The notes below the pieces were generated by a model. That model worked only from the letters and a program-made list of their open reading frames with translations. It was not told where the DNA came from and ran no database searches. Shown one piece after another: positions 16,627 to 25,608 of a DNA stretch of 64,000 nucleotides (its first letter is position 1; each line of letters opens with the position of its first letter). Source of the stretch: Cognatiluteimonas sedimenti (lineage in GTDB: Bacteria; Pseudomonadota; Gammaproteobacteria; Xanthomonadales; Xanthomonadaceae). The position numbers and the translations under genes are program-made. The stretch is from positions 663,780 to 727,779 of the forward strand of contig NZ_JALGCL010000001.1 in NCBI RefSeq assembly GCF_022808325.1, written 5' to 3'.

Positions 16627-16784
16627 ACGCGCCAATCGATTTCAGAATTTTCCTACGCCTCGGTTGGCGAACGCCCGATTCCAGCCCCGTGATTGCGCCA
16701 GCAATCTATACCCGTCGGCAACGCGCGCACCTCTGAGGTCATCCAATCGCGCGGGCCCTGCAGGGATGCAGGGCTGCCGGCAGA

Positions 16785-16816
16785 TATCGAGGACAAAGAT
16801 CACCTATCGCGGACAA
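16785..16816. repeat. Tandem TATCGMGGACAA motifs, possible IS end remnant
   Basis: tatcgaggacaa (16785-16796) and tatcgcggacaa (16805-16816) are spaced exactly 20 bases apart. Read on the minus strand they give TGTCC-containing repeats that resemble the multiple terminal repeats of IS21-family elements. No transposase is present. The last codons of the HEPN-like gene lie within them. Confidence 0.35.
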
Positions 16817-17784
16817 GTCGCGAGCATCAAGCCTTGCCCAACGAGTAATCCGTGAACAAACGCCGACGTCATGATGGCGGCGCCTAAGAGAGCAGAATAG
16901 AGACTTATCGGGAATAGGACCTTCACCCAAATCCTGGTGTATGGGTCGTGCGGGTTGCCTATCTTCGTCGAGAACTCTTTGAATGCCGCTTCAAAGTTGC
17001 TTGGGATTTTCGCTGCTTCGCTGAACTGAAACGCCGCTGTGTTCATCCGGCGCATATTGAACGCATGCCAGAACACGTAGATCGAGAGCGACACGACGAT
17101 TGTGATAGCAACCGCAAACTCCGTCGTTTGGCACATGGTGTCTCGCATGAAAGACCAGACGGCCAGCAGCCCAACGTATCCAGCAGATATCAGCAAGTTG
17201 GTCATTCTCTCGCCCCAATCAAATATCTTCTCCATCAATGATTCAGGGGATGGTGCTGCAAGGGTAGCGGGAGTTGAGCCAGCCTCAGTCGCCACCTCGG
17301 AATCCGCGGGAGGGCGGCTGCGAGCAGCTGGAGGTAGAGGAATATGAAACTTATCCAATAAGACGAACGTAACGTGTGCGGTGGCGCTCGTCAGAGCCTG
17401 GGTTCGATCAAGGCCTACATACATGGCCTCATGGACCATCATGTCGCGATATTCTAGTGCGTACCTGAAGACGGCCCACTTCTCAGAACCGAATGCTTCC
17501 TCCGGTGCTTCGCCTCTGATAGACAGCATCGCCTCAATCATGGAATCGACGCGAGCATTGCGGAGTCCTTCAAACGTACTTCGACGTTCTTCGGGAGCCG
17601 TGTGGTGCACTAGCCATGAACGGACGACTGCCTCAATAGCTGCCAGAGCATTGATGAGCTCCATTTGATTTGGAGCAACATGCAGCAACCGCTCTACGCC
17701 GAGATTGAACCTGTTCTCTGGCAACCATTCGATGCAAACTTTTGAGAGTTCGGCGAGATGCCAGTCGTAATTGTCGGTAGTCAT
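16804..17784 (-). CDS. HEPN-like domain protein with C-terminal membrane helices
   Basis: A 326-residue protein without an assigned family. Residues about 40-150 are all-helical and contain RDMMVH (Arg113 to His118), an Rx4H motif in a predicted helix. This is the catalytic signature of HEPN ribonucleases used in toxin and abortive-infection systems. A Pro/Ala-rich linker (about 150-180) leads to a membrane part with helices near 196-213, 222-241 and 288-318. Soluble HEPN plus membrane anchor is a plausible defence effector design. The gene ends convergently with the restriction pair and lies downstream of terL. The last residues (ATCPR) are encoded in the TATCGMGGACAA repeat, so the C-terminus may have been altered by an insertion. 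Domain call is by eye. Confidence 0.6.
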   Translation of the reverse strand: MTTDNYDWHLAELSKVCIEWLPENRFNLGVERLLHVAPNQMELINALAAIEAVVRSWLVHHTAPEERRSTFEGLRNARVDSMIEAMLSIRGEAPEEAFGSEKWAVFRYALEYRDMMVHEAMYVGLDRTQALTSATAHVTFVLLDKFHIPLPPAARSRPPADSEVATEAGSTPATLAAPSPESLMEKIFDWGERMTNLLISAGYVGLLAVWSFMRDTMCQTTEFAVAITIVVSLSIYVFWHAFNMRRMNTAAFQFSEAAKIPSNFEAAFKEFSTKIGNPHDPYTRIWVKVLFPISLYSALLGAAIMTSAFVHGLLVGQGLMLATCPR

Positions 17785-17884
17785 ATACCTTCCCCAACTG
17801 CAATCTTTGCATCGTGGGATTCACTGCATTTGCAGTCAAGGACTAGTAGAGCCACTAGCCTCACGCTTCGACGGTGCCTCTGAC

Positions 17885-19270
17885 CTACGTCGGCCGCTCG
17901 ATCCTGACATCCGCAACGGTCGCCCAGGCCACCCGCTGGGTGCCGTAGCGCATAGCATCTAGGGCGTGGTCGGCCCCTGAGCTGTCCACGTCCTCGGGCC
18001 TCTTGAGGTCCCGACCGGCATAGGGCGCGGTCAGCCAGAAGTAGCGGCAGGTTCGCGAGACGTACAGGCCGGGGCGGTCCAGCTTCCCAGCGTCCGCTAG
18101 CATCCGGCGCATCCGCTGCCAGCCCTGTACCCGGTCGCCCTTCTGCGCGGGTACAAAGTGCACCCCGGCCCGCTGGAACTCGTCAGCGATGGAGCCGACC
18201 GAATGCCCGCTCCGAGCGAAGCAGGCGTCATCGGCGACACCCTCGGGGTCGATCTTCCAGCGCTCGCACATTTCCTTGATGGCGTCGGACAGCACTGGCA
18301 CGGTCCAACCGATTCCTTCGTTGAGCCGGTCGTCGCTCCGGTTCGTGGCCAGTTCGTCTACGGCCACAATTGATCCGCGTGGATAGAACTTGCTGTCCGG
18401 ACCTTCCCCTCCGGGACTCTCGGCCAGCACGTAGGTCACCGAGGGGGCCGCCGACCCGAAGTCATGGGCCAGCCAGGTCCACCAGCCGCGCGGAATCTCT
18501 GGCCACAGGTTGGTCGCCACCCGGTCTTCATCCAAACAGTCGGCGAAGTACGCTCCGCGCGCAACGCTCCAATCGCCATCCACCCAAGCCCGCAGTAGCT
18601 CAGGATCATCCGCGCAAGCCGCGCCGAGCTGTTCTCGGTACATCTCAACGTCGAGAAACTGATTCGCCGCGAACGTGCTGGGCGCGTTGACGCATAGTCG
18701 CTTCGACTTCTCGTCGGTGAATGGCGTCCATGGCGCAGCTTTCGTGAAGACGAAGCGTCGGGCGATCCACATGTGACCAACGCCGCCCGGGTTCGCCGCG
18801 TAGACGGTCCGGATCGGCAAGTCTTTGGGGCCACGCAAGTTGGAGCGCAGCATGTCGAGCAGCGAGGCGTCTTGATATTGGCCACATTCGTCGGCCATCA
18901 GCAGCGTGAAGCTGCGCCCTTGGTACTTGGCGTAATCGGCTTGCGACTCAAGCTGCCCGAGTTCAAGGATCCCACCGCTCGGTAGTTTCCACACATGCTC
19001 GGCGCCGTTGTAGCGGGCTGCTGGCCCGTAGACCTTGGCGAACAGGTCCTGCGTGGTCAGCACGAAATCTTCTAGGCCCTTGTAGGTGCGCCGGATGTAC
19101 AGCACGCGAGCGCGCTTGCCGTACTGCTCGATATGCCGCAACGCGAGCAGCGCCATTAGGTAAGACTTGCCGCCACCGCGACCGCCCGTCAGGGCGAGAT
19201 CGATGGACTCCGGCACCAGCAGCGCGCGCTCTTGGAACGCATTGAGTTCGATGCCGTCACTCATGTTCAA
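17885..19270 (-). CDS. Phage terminase large subunit (TerL)
   Basis: TerL is the ATP-driven motor and nuclease that cuts and packages phage DNA. The 461-residue protein shows an N-terminal ATPase with Walker A GGRGGGKS (Lys35), Walker B LLMADE (Asp127/Glu128) and the coupling region YAANPGG. A C-terminal RNase H-like nuclease follows, with acidic residues in AHDFGS, ADDACF and DHALDAMRYG. It appears intact. It overlaps the TerS-like gene by 14 bases. It is encoded without portal or capsid genes, which is unusual for a prophage and matters for how the island is read. Confidence 0.88.
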   Translation of the reverse strand: MNMSDGIELNAFQERALLVPESIDLALTGGRGGGKSYLMALLALRHIEQYGKRARVLYIRRTYKGLEDFVLTTQDLFAKVYGPAARYNGAEHVWKLPSGGILELGQLESQADYAKYQGRSFTLLMADECGQYQDASLLDMLRSNLRGPKDLPIRTVYAANPGGVGHMWIARRFVFTKAAPWTPFTDEKSKRLCVNAPSTFAANQFLDVEMYREQLGAACADDPELLRAWVDGDWSVARGAYFADCLDEDRVATNLWPEIPRGWWTWLAHDFGSAAPSVTYVLAESPGGEGPDSKFYPRGSIVAVDELATNRSDDRLNEGIGWTVPVLSDAIKEMCERWKIDPEGVADDACFARSGHSVGSIADEFQRAGVHFVPAQKGDRVQGWQRMRRMLADAGKLDRPGLYVSRTCRYFWLTAPYAGRDLKRPEDVDSSGADHALDAMRYGTQRVAWATVADVRIERPT

Positions 19271-19829
19271 TCACCCGAGGCATACGTGGCAACGGCACCA
19301 CTTCTAGCCTGCCGTTGCGCTCCACGTAGGTTTTGAGGTCCGGCGCTGCCGCAGGGATATGGAAGGTGATGCTGACCCTGTTGCGGTTGTCTTCGGGTTC
19401 CTGTTCTCTGTACCCATGGCGACTTCTTAAGAGAAACTGCGCCGCCCCCAGGTCGCGCTTGTAGATCGCCGCCTCGTACAGAGTGCGATGCAATAGTTCG
19501 CGCTCAAGCTCCTTGCCTTCATCAAAGGCTTTGCGGAGTGATGCATTTGCATCCAGCCACCGCTTGAAGTCATCGGCAGACACCGCGAATAGCGTGTGCA
19601 TGGCTTTCAGGGAACCACCCTTGCTGGCCGCCACCCGTACCCGCTCAGGGGCATCGCTAGGGACGCTGTCTGCCGGCGGTGCGAGTGCTTGGGGCGGCGG
19701 GGGCGCGGATGAGCTTACAACAGCGGGCACGAGCGCAGCCGGGGCCGCAATGGGCCCGGGTGCCTCATCCACCCGCCACGGTGCACGCGGAGGCTGCTTG
19801 GGGGATGGCGGTGGCGACTTGCTGGACAC
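19257..19829 (-). CDS. Probable terminase small subunit (TerS-like)
   Basis: A 190-residue protein placed directly before terL with a 14-base overlap, the classic terS position. Residues 1-60 are Pro/Ala-rich and probably disordered. The middle (about 75-140) is helical (DFKRWLDANASLRKAFDEGK ... HRTLYEAAIYKRDLGAAQFL), like phage proteins that recognise the packaging site. The end has a short beta-rich tail. The helical part resembles small terminase-type sequences, but I cannot name a family. The call rests mainly on position. Confidence 0.6.
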   Translation of the reverse strand: MSSKSPPPSPKQPPRAPWRVDEAPGPIAAPAALVPAVVSSSAPPPPQALAPPADSVPSDAPERVRVAASKGGSLKAMHTLFAVSADDFKRWLDANASLRKAFDEGKELERELLHRTLYEAAIYKRDLGAAQFLLRSRHGYREQEPEDNRNRVSITFHIPAAAPDLKTYVERNGRLEVVPLPRMPRVIEHE

Positions 19830-19841
19830 AGATGCGATGCC

Positions 19842-20657
19842 TCAAGCCTTCCGTAGGTCCGACAATGCTTGCGCGGCGTCGAAGTCCACGACCGAGTTCA
19901 TGAGCTTCGGGATTCCGGCCTCCAACTTGTCCACTACCGCGAAGGCCTTGGTCAGGCCGGGCTCCAGTTGCAACAACTTGGGATCACGCAGGCCAAGTAG
20001 TGTCGTGCGCTTCTGCATCTGCTGTCCCACCTGGGAGCCGGTCAGGAACGCCGGTGCGCCGCCGATCGCGTAGTCGATAATGAGTGCTTCATCTCCACGC
20101 GCACGGGCAATGAGCGCTTCACGATCTTCGGTTTTCATCGCGCGCAACACGTCGCGTGCCTGCTCGACCATACCCGCGAGATGCGGCGGTGGAGTCATGG
20201 CAGCCCGCAGACGTTCCTCCACGTCCCCGCGGGTCCGATGCAGACTGTTGCGCAGGCCGTTGATCGTGTCGGTGTGCTGGGCCAACGTTTCATTGCCGAT
20301 CCTCGCCACTTGGGCGATTCCCTGTGGCCCGCTGAGAAGCTCGTTATCAAACGTGCGGGCCATCGCTTCGAACGTGCTGACCACCGACTTGTGGATGTTC
20401 TCGCGGGCGGTGCGCAGACCGTTGAACTCGGGCGCATCCGGCAGCGGGTCATGCACGCCGAGGGTTTCGATAGCCACAATGGCTGCTTCTTCGGCTCGGG
20501 CCTTGGCGCGCTTGCGCGGTTCCTGTGCGGCTTTCTGTTGGGCTTCCAGCGCATGTTGGGCGGCATTGTTCATACGCACACGTTCTGCGCGCCGTTCTTC
20601 GGCCTGTTGGATGGCTTGCTTTGAGCTGTAATCGGTGGGTGTGCTGGTAGTGGTCAT
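19842..20657 (-). CDS. Island protein of unknown function, helical
   Basis: A 271-residue protein I do not recognise. The first 60 residues are Lys/Arg/Glu/Ala-rich and likely coiled coil (QQAEERRAERVRMNNAAQHA). The rest is predicted mostly helical, with no catalytic motif and no signal peptide or membrane span. It stands 12 bases upstream of the TerS-like gene on the same strand, so it probably belongs to the packaging transcription unit. A structural or scaffold-like role is possible but unsupported. Confidence 0.65.
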   Translation of the reverse strand: MTTTSTPTDYSSKQAIQQAEERRAERVRMNNAAQHALEAQQKAAQEPRKRAKARAEEAAIVAIETLGVHDPLPDAPEFNGLRTARENIHKSVVSTFEAMARTFDNELLSGPQGIAQVARIGNETLAQHTDTINGLRNSLHRTRGDVEERLRAAMTPPPHLAGMVEQARDVLRAMKTEDREALIARARGDEALIIDYAIGGAPAFLTGSQVGQQMQKRTTLLGLRDPKLLQLEPGLTKAFAVVDKLEAGIPKLMNSVVDFDAAQALSDLRKA

Positions 20658-20669
20658 AGCGGCGTTTCC

Positions 20670-20966
20670 CTAGTGGTCAGTGGGATCGATGAAGGTTTGT
20701 TCGTGCATGCGGTACAGCCCTTCCAGCCTTCGCATTGCACGAGCGAAGGTGTCTGCGTCTCTGTCACTAGGGTGTGTGACCAAATACATGCGCACGGCTT
20801 GAACGCAGTCACCGACTTCGGCCACGCATGCGAGCAGCCGGTCGGTATTCCGGTCCGTTGCCGGGTTAGTCTTGGATCGCTGGAACCGGAAATCCAGCGC
20901 TGCATTGCTGGCTGCAACGTGCAGCTCATCGATGGACGACAGCAGCCGGTTGATTGGTCGAGACAT
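20670..20966 (-). CDS. Small island protein of unknown function
   Basis: A 98-residue helical protein (MSRPINRLLSSIDELHVAAS at the N-terminus, MRRLEGLYRMHEQTF near the C-terminus) with no motif I recognise. It precedes the 271-residue gene by 12 bases and would be the first gene of the left-hand transcription unit, starting just after the non-coding iteron-like stretch. A longer overlapping reading in another frame (to 21109) is Cys/Trp-rich and looks random, so I prefer this frame. Confidence 0.55.
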   Translation of the reverse strand: MSRPINRLLSSIDELHVAASNAALDFRFQRSKTNPATDRNTDRLLACVAEVGDCVQAVRMYLVTHPSDRDADTFARAMRRLEGLYRMHEQTFIDPTDH

Positions 20967-21652
20967 CGTGCAATCCGGTTACGAATGGGTGCAGTTTTGC
21001 CTCCGTCCCGCGCTGCTATTCCCCCGGGGAAGGCGCCACACCCAGCTTTCCGGCCAAGCCATGTACAAAATCGCGCGCGGAACTGCCACACGCACGGAAG
21101 CAAGCGCATTCCTGCAGTTCACGGCTGATAGCAGATGAGCTGCGCTTAGGGGCTGTAAGTTTGCTGCAGACGCAGCAACGGCCTCCATTCCCTATTCCCG
21201 CTTTCATTCCCTATTTCATTCCCAGTTTTGGAAGCTAAAAACAAGCGATATCTGCTTAATCATGGAATAAATGGAATGGATTGGACTTTGGTAATTAAAG
21301 GTTACGACACGGTTACGACAGGCAGCCCTTTCCCTGCATTTGCATTCTTCATTCCCTTCATTCCTTGATATGCAGGAAACCGCTTAAAAATAGCTGCCAA
21401 AAGCGGGAATAAAAGCGGGAATGGAGCCATTCCCTGCATTCCCTGTCGGTTTTGCGAATCCCATCCACTTCATCTATCAATGCGGAATCACAGCAGGAGC
21501 GCGTAGGAGCGCGATCAACCCCGACCCGCTGCCACGGTAGCGACCCCGGGGACGGACAACGCGGAAACTCGCGGGGAGGAAGCCCTAGCAGCAGGACAGC
21601 CGCTGGTACTGCTCTTACCGGGGTGAAAGCGCATCTGTGTCCATTGCGGGGA
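20967..21652. other. Island non-coding stretch with ATTCCC iterons, candidate replication origin
   Basis: Some 690 bases without a credible gene. ATTCCC occurs at 21187, 21194, 21206, 21218, 21351, 21439 and 21448, and its complement GGGAAT at 21415 and 21427. Two adjacent copies of ggttacgaca lie at 21300-21309 and 21311-21320. The area around 21220-21300 is A+T-rich. It lies directly downstream of the DUF3987 (replication-like) gene and upstream of the packaging genes. Iterons plus an A+T-rich stretch next to a rep-type gene suggest an origin; operators or a packaging site are alternatives. Confidence 0.5.
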
Positions 21653-23215
21653 CTAGTCAGACCAGAACTTGATCGGTGCTGAGTTAGACACAGGCCTAGG
21701 TGCCAGCGTAGGCCGCGGGGCGGGTTTAGCCGCAGGGAGCCCATATGCCTCTGGGTCGCCCAGGACATACATTTCGCTGCGGAGGCCGAAGCGCTGCAGC
21801 GCCGCATGCGAGTCCAACTTGAACAGTGCACCGGTCTGGCACATCGCCAGTAGTATCGAATTCAAAGCCATGCCAACGCCGCGGCGGTCTTGATTGAAGG
21901 CGATGCACTGCTTTGCGCGCCGGCGGAGGTATGACAGGGGGACGACGCCTTCATAGAGAATCTTCTGAGGGACTCCGTACTTGGTTTGGCGCTGTAGCGG
22001 CTTCATCCGGAAGTACTCGAGTACGTACTTTTTGAGTTCCGCCTCCTGTCGCGATTCACCGGCCCCCACCATTCCTTCGCGGAACTGGTTTGCGAGGGTG
22101 CCCACGCAATGCTCCACAAACTTATATGCCCAATCGACGTGTTCGCGTTCAATGACGGGGATGGAGTGCTGCCCGGGCATGCAACCGACTGCGACAAGCG
22201 CGGCGATGCGCCTGATGTTGAGTCCTGCTCGATTCCAAAGGGCGCGATCAAATACATCGCGTGACTTGTCATTGAAGTCGGCGTCGAACTTAGCTTGAAT
22301 GGCTTCGAGCGCCTTTGCGCCGTCCTCGCTGGTCACAATCTGGCGGGGCTCCATGGGCATCGGATCGAGTCCGCCTAGCTGCATGACTGTGGCCACAAGG
22401 TCAGCGAATCGATTGACCAGCTGCGCTGGCGGCGGAAAATAGGCCGTCGGGTTTGTTGGTGGCCGGTCACCCGTAACCTCGATGACTAGCGTGCGCGGCA
22501 GCAAGCCGTCCTCAATGTCGCGGAACGAGAGGTTGTCAAATACGTGACCGGGGGTCGATTCGCCGAGAATGCTTATTGCCGGCGCTTTGACGATTTGGGT
22601 GTCTTTCTCCCGATCTGCGTAGGCGGTCGCGCGGAAGGTGTTTCCCTTGCCTGATTTTGCATATAGATCTAGCAGCGAGAGTCGCAACTCGCTTGTAGAG
22701 GCCGGTGCGCGCGGATCGTTCAACTCCTTTAGGCGCAGGCCAAACTCGCTCTGGATCGACAGAAAGCAAGGGTTGGATGTCAGCGCTCGGTTCAACGCTT
22801 GTCCTGATGCGAACTTGCGTGGTCCCACGAAGTCGTCCGCGAACGAGCTGCGCTCGCGCACAGCGTCAAGTACTCGTTCTATGCCGCGAGCCATGTCCTC
22901 CTTGCCACGCCCGCTTTCCGCGAGCAGCAAGAGGTAAAGATTGAGCCCCGTACCTTCGAAATTGAAGGCGCGGCCCGCGACACCCGCCATGAGCCCCAGC
23001 GCGCCAAGCATCGCACCCTCGAGCATCGGATAGCGCGCACTGGCGTAAAAATAGCTTGCGAGTTCGCCCAGCAGTCCAGGCGGCTGCGGAATACTAAAGC
23101 TGGACCGGATTGCCTCGTGCGCGTCGCCGGGAGCGGCGCTAAGCTCAACGGACAAAGGTTGGGTTTCCTCAGCGCCCTCGGTTGCCGCCGGGGGCGTTTC
23201 TTTTGGGGCCCTCAT
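21653..23215 (-). CDS. DUF3987 (YfjI-like) protein, probable replication ATPase
   Basis: A 520-residue protein matching DUF3987/YfjI, a family common in satellites and integrative elements and related to primase-helicase C-terminal parts. Features are GLMAGVAGRAFNFEG, a degenerate P-loop AESGRGKE (residues 99-106, with Ala and Glu where Gly and Ser/Thr are usual), LRLSLLDLYAKSGKG, and an acidic ISILGESTPG strand. The C-terminus is Pro/Ala-rich. It overlaps the AlpA-like gene by ATGA, so the two are co-translated, with the candidate origin just downstream. A replication role is inference from family and location. Confidence 0.75.
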   Translation of the reverse strand: MRAPKETPPAATEGAEETQPLSVELSAAPGDAHEAIRSSFSIPQPPGLLGELASYFYASARYPMLEGAMLGALGLMAGVAGRAFNFEGTGLNLYLLLLAESGRGKEDMARGIERVLDAVRERSSFADDFVGPRKFASGQALNRALTSNPCFLSIQSEFGLRLKELNDPRAPASTSELRLSLLDLYAKSGKGNTFRATAYADREKDTQIVKAPAISILGESTPGHVFDNLSFRDIEDGLLPRTLVIEVTGDRPPTNPTAYFPPPAQLVNRFADLVATVMQLGGLDPMPMEPRQIVTSEDGAKALEAIQAKFDADFNDKSRDVFDRALWNRAGLNIRRIAALVAVGCMPGQHSIPVIEREHVDWAYKFVEHCVGTLANQFREGMVGAGESRQEAELKKYVLEYFRMKPLQRQTKYGVPQKILYEGVVPLSYLRRRAKQCIAFNQDRRGVGMALNSILLAMCQTGALFKLDSHAALQRFGLRSEMYVLGDPEAYGLPAAKPAPRPTLAPRPVSNSAPIKFWSD

Positions 23216-23427
23216 TGGCTGGCCCCTTGCTGCTCCCTACCCAGCGACTCCAGCCATGCTTGTATGTCGCTCTGGCGATAACGCAGCCTGCCGCCCACCT
23301 TGACGCATTGCGGGCCGTAGCCACGCATCCGCCAGCGCTTGAGCGTGAACGGATGGATGCCCAGTGCGGCGGCGGCAGCGTCTTTGCTGAGGTAATCCCG
23401 GACGAGGTTTGGGGTTTCGTTTTCCAC
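23212..23427 (-). CDS. AlpA-like helix-turn-helix regulator/excisionase
   Basis: A 71-residue protein of the MerR-like HTH_17/AlpA type. It has LSKDAAAAALGIHPFTLKRW (helix-turn-helix) followed by GPQCVKVGGRLRYRQSDIQAWL, the wing and C-terminal helix typical of excisionases. In P4-like and PICI satellites such proteins activate excision or the replication operon. Its stop overlaps the DUF3987 start (ATGA). Confidence 0.85.
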   Translation of the reverse strand: MENETPNLVRDYLSKDAAAAALGIHPFTLKRWRMRGYGPQCVKVGGRLRYRQSDIQAWLESLGREQQGASQ

Positions 23428-23499
23428 AGTGGCGCCCTTCTTGGATGGGGCACCTATTAGCTATCCGTTTGCTCGTAGCTATTCCCTGGGGGAAAGGGG

Positions 23500-24189
23500 T
23501 TAATCCCACTCCGGAGGATACGTAAACTTCTTGTCGCGATCGCGATGCCACTGGTATTGCCTGAACGATACGGAGATGAGGCCTTCGCACAGCTCCTCGT
23601 CAATCTCCAAGATGTTTCGCCCGAAGACTTCGCTCTCGGATGACACGTCGCGACTGTATTTCCATCGGACGAACTGCACAAGTCGCGCCTGTACGTCGCG
23701 GTAGAGTTCAGGGCGAGTCTTGATCGGCAAACCGGGTCGTTGAAAGTCTGTGGTTAACGCGACTTTTAGATCGGCATCGGTCAGTCGATCTTTGTCGAAT
23801 GGGAGATCGCCATTCGCAACGATTGCTCCGATGATTCTCTCGACCTCGACTTTATCCTTGCGGCCATGCTTCGCCATGGCCCTGTGGTTGGCGCCATTGA
23901 AGAACATTAGAGGTTTGACGGGTACTACTGCCCCAGATTTCTTGTCGCCTTTAACCTTCACCGTATTGGCCACATGGTGCGCAACATCCAATGCTCCATC
24001 AATGATGGCGTCCATAACCTCGGGGTCGATCATCTCCCTGCGGTACAGGCGTGGCCACATCAATAGCTCGATGGCCGCGCGGCTATCGCCGTCGCGCGCT
24101 TGTTGCAATAGCTCGCGCTCGGGCTTGACCTCGCGCGCTGCACCGCATGCCGCCCAGTCGCGGTCGTCTTCGCTGTCCGTGCCCATCAT
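23500..24189 (-). CDS. Island protein of unknown function between integrase and AlpA
   Basis: A 229-residue soluble protein I cannot assign. It is rich in charged residues, has the segment MFFNGANHRAMAKHGRKDKV near the middle and ends FTYPPEWD. No membrane span, metal motif or P-loop is visible. It overlaps the integrase stop by ATGA (start ATG 24189, second ATG 24186), so it is translated with the integrase and may belong to the integration/excision control unit. Confidence 0.65.
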   Translation of the reverse strand: MMGTDSEDDRDWAACGAAREVKPERELLQQARDGDSRAAIELLMWPRLYRREMIDPEVMDAIIDGALDVAHHVANTVKVKGDKKSGAVVPVKPLMFFNGANHRAMAKHGRKDKVEVERIIGAIVANGDLPFDKDRLTDADLKVALTTDFQRPGLPIKTRPELYRDVQARLVQFVRWKYSRDVSSESEVFGRNILEIDEELCEGLISVSFRQYQWHRDRDKKFTYPPEWD

Positions 24190-25586
24190 CCAGCCCTCCG
24201 TAGCGGCACAACGTTGGATTTCTCACCCTGTAGCATGCCTTCCAGCCGGCGCCACCACTTCTCCAGCGCTTCCCGCTTCTCGTCCAGATAGTCGTACATG
24301 TTGTAGTGCTGGCCGCCTACACTGGCATCAATATGGTTCAAGACGCGATCACGGTACTCCTTGGGCACCTTAGCGGCTGCCATACCGGTTTCTACGGTGC
24401 GACGAAGATCGTGCGGGGTGAACGGGTCGACGCCTAACAGGACACCCCCAAATCCCGCGCGCTGCAGTTCCTTGCATATCTCTCGCAGCGGGCGGCTAAG
24501 GTTTTCATCTACCAAGTGCGGGCTGCGTGCAGCCGGGAACACATGGTCGCCTTCCACGGTCTCGCGCCGGCGACGCAGCAGGTCCACCGCCACTGGGATG
24601 AGCGGGATTAGATTGGGTCGCTTGTTCTTGGAGCGCGCTGCCGGCAGCAGCCAGGTCGCTGCATCTAAGTCCAGCTCTGCCCACGGAAGGTCGCAAACCT
24701 CGCTCGCCCGTGCCCCTGTAAGCAGCAGCAAGCGCAGGGCATCCCCTTCCCCATGGGCAAACCGCTTGTCGCGCAGGCTCGCAGCAGTACGGCGCTTAAC
24801 AGGTGCACGGCTCCAAATGCTCTCGGGGTCAGTAATACGCCACAGCACGCGCAACTCTTTGGGCGTAGTCAGCGCGCGTGTCCGGGGCTTCGGTTTGCCG
24901 CCGGGAATCTTCATCCGCAGGCACGGGTGGACCTCGACGATTTCCTCGTCCAGTGCATACGAGTACATCTTGCGGACCAACGCGAGCCGATGCCCTGCTT
25001 CTGCCAGTCGCGGTGCAATGCCGTTCTGCGGATCGCCGATTGCCACAGGTTTGATGAGCTGGTGCACATCGGCACGGGTGATTTCCTTGGCCTTACGGTT
25101 GCCCCACGTAGGCTTGATGACAAGCTCGATTCTGCGCTCGTCCTCTTTCCAGCTGCGCTTGTTTGGCTTTGCCCATTCCTTGAGGTAGCGATCGGCCAAT
25201 GTGGCCACAGTGACCTCCTTCGCTGCCTGCTGCTTTGCCGCCTCCCGGGCAGCGCGCGAGTCCTTTTTCTGTTGGGACGGATCGTGGCCGGCAGCGATGC
25301 GTCCGATCAGCTGCTTGGCTTCTTGCCGCGCCCAGTCCAGCGTGCCGACGAACTCACGGGTAGCGGGTCCGCCTAGTCGGTTCGACGGAGGCGGCATCCA
25401 GCGTCCGATGGTGAACCGCTTGTTCTTCCCGTCGAACGTGTAGGCCAGGACGAAGTGGCGGGATCCGCCTTTGGTGATCCGGGCGGTGAGCCCTTTGACC
25501 TCGGTGTCCCAATGCAGCTCGTAGAGGGATCCGCTGGGTACGGGCATGGACTTGATGTAGCTCTCGGTGAGCTTGGCGCGCGGCAT
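24186..25586 (-). CDS. P4-type tyrosine integrase
   Basis: A 466-residue site-specific recombinase. The N-terminal DUF4102 arm-binding domain (about residues 1-95, with KGLTARITKGGSRHFVL) is followed by a core-binding domain and the catalytic domain. Catalytic residues are Arg293 (LTGARASEV), His392-x-x-Arg395 (PHDLRRT), His418 (VLNH) and a Tyr within 428-433 (HYNMYDY). P4-type integrases insert into tRNA genes, and this one lies 188 bases from the right-hand tRNA-Leu fragment. It is full length and should be active. The promoter presumably lies in 25587-25773, among the TTTGTAAGT repeats. Confidence 0.95.
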   Translation of the reverse strand: MPRAKLTESYIKSMPVPSGSLYELHWDTEVKGLTARITKGGSRHFVLAYTFDGKNKRFTIGRWMPPPSNRLGGPATREFVGTLDWARQEAKQLIGRIAAGHDPSQQKKDSRAAREAAKQQAAKEVTVATLADRYLKEWAKPNKRSWKEDERRIELVIKPTWGNRKAKEITRADVHQLIKPVAIGDPQNGIAPRLAEAGHRLALVRKMYSYALDEEIVEVHPCLRMKIPGGKPKPRTRALTTPKELRVLWRITDPESIWSRAPVKRRTAASLRDKRFAHGEGDALRLLLLTGARASEVCDLPWAELDLDAATWLLPAARSKNKRPNLIPLIPVAVDLLRRRRETVEGDHVFPAARSPHLVDENLSRPLREICKELQRAGFGGVLLGVDPFTPHDLRRTVETGMAAAKVPKEYRDRVLNHIDASVGGQHYNMYDYLDEKREALEKWWRRLEGMLQGEKSNVVPLRRAG

Positions 25587-25608
25587 GGGACACCCCTGTG
25601 GTCGATGT

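Noticed and set aside
20654-21109. 151-codon minus-strand frame overlapping the 98-residue island gene
   Set aside because: Cys/Trp/Ser-rich random-looking sequence; the 98-residue frame has normal helical composition and better spacing to its neighbour.
21180-21460. CRISPR array at the ATTCCC cluster
   Set aside because: Repeats are 6 bases long with irregular spacing and both orientations, and no cas genes are nearby.
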